Assembly: GCF_959020145.1 (NCBI RefSeq)
Contig: NZ_CAUEQY010000010.1
Span: 1 to 64,000 of the forward strand
DNA: 64,000 nucleotides
Source of the DNA: an uncultured Bifidobacterium sp.
Lineage (GTDB): Bacteria > Actinomycetota > Actinomycetes > Actinomycetales > Bifidobacteriaceae
Direction of reading: 5' to 3'
Position 1 is the first letter of the stretch; every line of letters begins with the position of its first letter. Shown here one piece after another: positions 61,997 to 64,000 of the stretch. Below the pieces are notes generated by a model that saw nothing but the letters and a program-made list of their open reading frames with translations, searched no databases and was not told the DNA's origin. The translations under genes were made by a program, and so were the position numbers.

Positions 61997-62837
61997 ATAC
62001 GCGTCGCATGATGGCACGGTCATCGACCTCAACACCGATAGTCTGTGGGTGGCCGACCTGCAGGAGATGCGCGGGTACGCATGGACGTACACTTTGGCCA
62101 CTCGCGGTATCAAATCGGTGAGCCGGAACGCGTCGACGGCGAAAATGACCGTCCGCACCACGGATCCGTCAAGATTGGACGTGGTGCAGACGGCTTTCGA
62201 TTCGGACGTGCAGGCGGTTACGCCAGGCACGTTGACGGTGGATGGCGAATGGTTCCAGCGGGCGTATGTCGTCGGCTCATCGCTCGGTCTCGTGCCATGG
62301 CCGGAATACGCGCAAGTCGATTACACGATTGTCCTTTGCGATGGTGTTTGGCGTCGCGCGCTGCCGGTGCAGCATTTCTTCCCGATGACGCCAGGCACCG
62401 GTTCGCAGATTGACCTCCCCCTGGACCTGCCGACCGATTTGGCTCCGTCGAAAATCGCCTTGACGGTGAATAATCCGACCGGCGAGGCCGCCGAGTTCAC
62501 TGCGGTCATTTTCGGACCTTGCGTCAACCCGTCTTTCCAGATCGGCGGCAACACTTATGCGGTTGATGTGACGGTGCCGGAAGGCGGTCATGTGTCGCTG
62601 TCGGCCACTGGATTGCGGAAGACGATAACGTTGACAGCTGAAAACGGCGACGTTTCGGATGTTTTCGACAAGGGCGTTCGTGGCAACGGCAGGGGAAGCG
62701 GCTCATATGTTTTCGAGCCGATACCGGCCGGAGATTCGCTGTTGACGGTTTCCGGCAATTATGGCATCGATTTGACCATGTTTGACGTTTCGGGAGGTGT
62801 GCCTTGGCTGACGTTATCCTCGCCGACGGCAAGCTGA
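61983..62837 (+). CDS. distal tail protein (Dit-like)
   Basis: 284 residues. Beta-rich, with WTYTLATRGIKSVSRNAS near the start, EYAQVDYTIVLCDGVWRR in the middle, and galectin-like IDLTMFDVSGGVPWL at the end; typical of Dit/Sipho_tail proteins that form the tail tip hub. The ATG at 61983 overlaps the tape measure gene by 14 bases. Confidence 0.75.
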   Translation: MRELRYASHDGTVIDLNTDSLWVADLQEMRGYAWTYTLATRGIKSVSRNASTAKMTVRTTDPSRLDVVQTAFDSDVQAVTPGTLTVDGEWFQRAYVVGSSLGLVPWPEYAQVDYTIVLCDGVWRRALPVQHFFPMTPGTGSQIDLPLDLPTDLAPSKIALTVNNPTGEAAEFTAVIFGPCVNPSFQIGGNTYAVDVTVPEGGHVSLSATGLRKTITLTAENGDVSDVFDKGVRGNGRGSGSYVFEPIPAGDSLLTVSGNYGIDLTMFDVSGGVPWLTLSSPTAS

Positions 62838-64000
62838 CGCCACGTGCGATCGTTTCGCAGGTGACGTTGGATTGGGCTTGCGGCACGGACGAAAACGACT
62901 TCGAATTGACCATCGACGATCCGGATGCGCCGGAAATCGAACGTGGTTGGTATTTCTGGCTTGACGGCAGTGACGTGGGCGGCCGGATCATCGACCGTCG
63001 TGTGACCGTTTCCGGTGGCGTGTCCACGGCCATGTGGATCGGCCAATCGTGGACTGGCATGTTGGCGGCGAAGATATTGCAGCCGGACGCGAATCAGGAT
63101 TACCTGACCGTCTCCGGCAAGCTGCCTGACATCCTTAAAAGCCTTTTGAAGCGCATCGGTTTGGATTCGGTGTTTACCGTCGATTCCTCCGATGCTTCCA
63201 CTTTGTCGAATTGGATGTTCCGAAATCCACGCTACGTGGACGCCTACACAGGATTCCGTAATCTGCTCGCATCCTGTGGCAGACGCCTCGATTTCCAAGC
63301 CAAGGATAATCGCATCCTGCTTGGCATCACGCCGGTCGGCATCATCGACAACACGATCGATTCCGACTTGGTGGACTTCAAGGCCGAAACCAACTGTCGC
63401 GCGGTGAATCATCTCATCGGCCTTGGCTCGCAGGAGCTTAAAGATCGTCTGGTGGTCAATTATTTCGCTGATGCAGCCGGTGCGGTGAGTCAGACGCAGA
63501 CGCTCATTGGCGTCGATGAGGTATGCGCCACATACGACTATTCCAACGCGGATTTGTCCACGCTGCAATCCGAGACGAAGAAACATCTGCAGGAGTTGCA
63601 GACCGGTGGTTCAGTCGAGGTGACGTTGTCCGATGAGGTCGGTGATGGTCTGCACGTGGATGACAAGATCGTCGCGACGGATCAGGCTTCCGGTGTCAAT
63701 GTCACCGCCGTGGTGACGAAGCAGATTGTGAAAATCGATTCCGGGATTTTGACTTCGACGTTCGAGGTCGGACTGCCGGTGCAGTCGGCGAATGCGAACT
63801 ATTCCGGCTCTTCCTCTTCGTCTTCCGGTGGTTCGCCTGGTGGTGGCGTGTCTTTGACGGCTGGTCGTGGCCTGTCGATTTCAGGCGGCACGATAAACGC
63901 GGATGTCGATTCTGATGATTTGAATGCCGTCAGGCAGGTTGCCGAGGCGGCTAACAAGACGGCTTCCGATTACGCGGCGCAGATTGGAGCGGCGAACAAG
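62804..64000 (+). CDS. tail-associated Gp37-like protein, runs off the right edge
   Basis: At least 399 residues from the TTG at 62804, which follows GGGAGG six bases away and overlaps the Dit gene by 34 bases. TPRAIVSQVTLDW, then YVDAYTGFRNLLASCGRRLDF, then AVNHLIGLGSQELKDRLVV fit the ReqiPepy6 Gp37-like tail proteins (baseplate-hub relatives). A Ser/Gly-rich linker (SGSSSSSSGGSPGGG) precedes what may be a fibre-like C-terminus beyond the window. Confidence 0.7.
   Translation, partial: MADVILADGKLTPRAIVSQVTLDWACGTDENDFELTIDDPDAPEIERGWYFWLDGSDVGGRIIDRRVTVSGGVSTAMWIGQSWTGMLAAKILQPDANQDYLTVSGKLPDILKSLLKRIGLDSVFTVDSSDASTLSNWMFRNPRYVDAYTGFRNLLASCGRRLDFQAKDNRILLGITPVGIIDNTIDSDLVDFKAETNCRAVNHLIGLGSQELKDRLVVNYFADAAGAVSQTQTLIGVDEVCATYDYSNADLSTLQSETKKHLQELQTGGSVEVTLSDEVGDGLHVDDKIVATDQASGVNVTAVVTKQIVKIDSGILTSTFEVGLPVQSANANYSGSSSSSSGGSPGGGVSLTAGRGLSISGGTINADVDSDDLNAVRQVAEAANKTASDYAAQIGAANK

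Noticed and set aside
60140..62230. 696-codon leftward frame opposite the tape measure gene
   Set aside because: Antisense of the lysine-rich repeats; no leftward start signal in the late operon.

Overview
The window comes from a high-G+C actinobacterium, very probably a Bifidobacterium. The evidence is the gene set: a csc sucrose cluster with a GH32 beta-fructosidase and a LacY-type permease, DXP-pathway genes dxr and ispG, a thiamine salvage cluster under a TPP riboswitch, and the actinobacterial DUF3107, DUF3052 and DUF2342 families. AGGAGG-type ribosome sites and codon use fit as well. Species cannot be fixed from the sequence alone.

Positions 1-34030 are host chromosome. In order they hold: a truncated peptide-type ABC lipoprotein; a DUF805 protein; a MalY/PatB C-S lyase; a patatin-like lipase; murI and dapF (peptidoglycan precursors); a VKOR protein; a PHP phosphoesterase; DUF3107; a kinase-fold protein; a short UvrD-type helicase; a DUF2342 zincin; a Lon-like membrane protease; DUF3052; tRNA-Val(UAC); a DivIVA-like protein; dxr and ispG; a membrane-anchored alpha/beta hydrolase; recO and uppS. 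Then come a nucleoside hydrolase carrying an in-frame array of 51-bp palindromic repeats, an incomplete thiamine-precursor-type ABC system (binding protein and permease, no ATPase), the csc operon with three overlapping LacI-type operators, and the thiM-thiE-thiD-MTH1187 salvage cluster.

From about 34.2 kb to the right edge lies a siphovirus-type prophage, still incomplete at 64 kb. It begins with a tyrosine integrase and a leftward lysogeny pair (repressor and a membrane-anchored coiled-coil protein). A long rightward early operon of small, often ATGA-overlapping genes follows: SSB, RusA-like resolvase, a replication protein with a probable origin inside its gene, a DEDDh exonuclease, an Arr-like ADP-ribosyltransferase, MazG, DUF3310 and zinc-ribbon proteins. 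The late operon then runs HNH, small terminase, large terminase, portal, MuF-like, scaffold, capsid, connectors, major tail protein, frameshifted tail chaperones, tape measure, Dit and a Gp37-like tail protein.

Three things in the prophage stand out. Two RNAs (38095-38244 and 46598-46742) have perfect tRNA acceptor stems and T-arms, but a long helix and a 50-65 nt loop take the place of the anticodon arm. The large terminase is split exactly between its ATPase and nuclease domains by a 1.1-kb cassette with a (frameshifted) DUF4417 gene and a glycine-rich gene. An Arr-type ADP-ribosyltransferase sits in the early operon. No function was verified by search; names rest on motifs, length and gene order.
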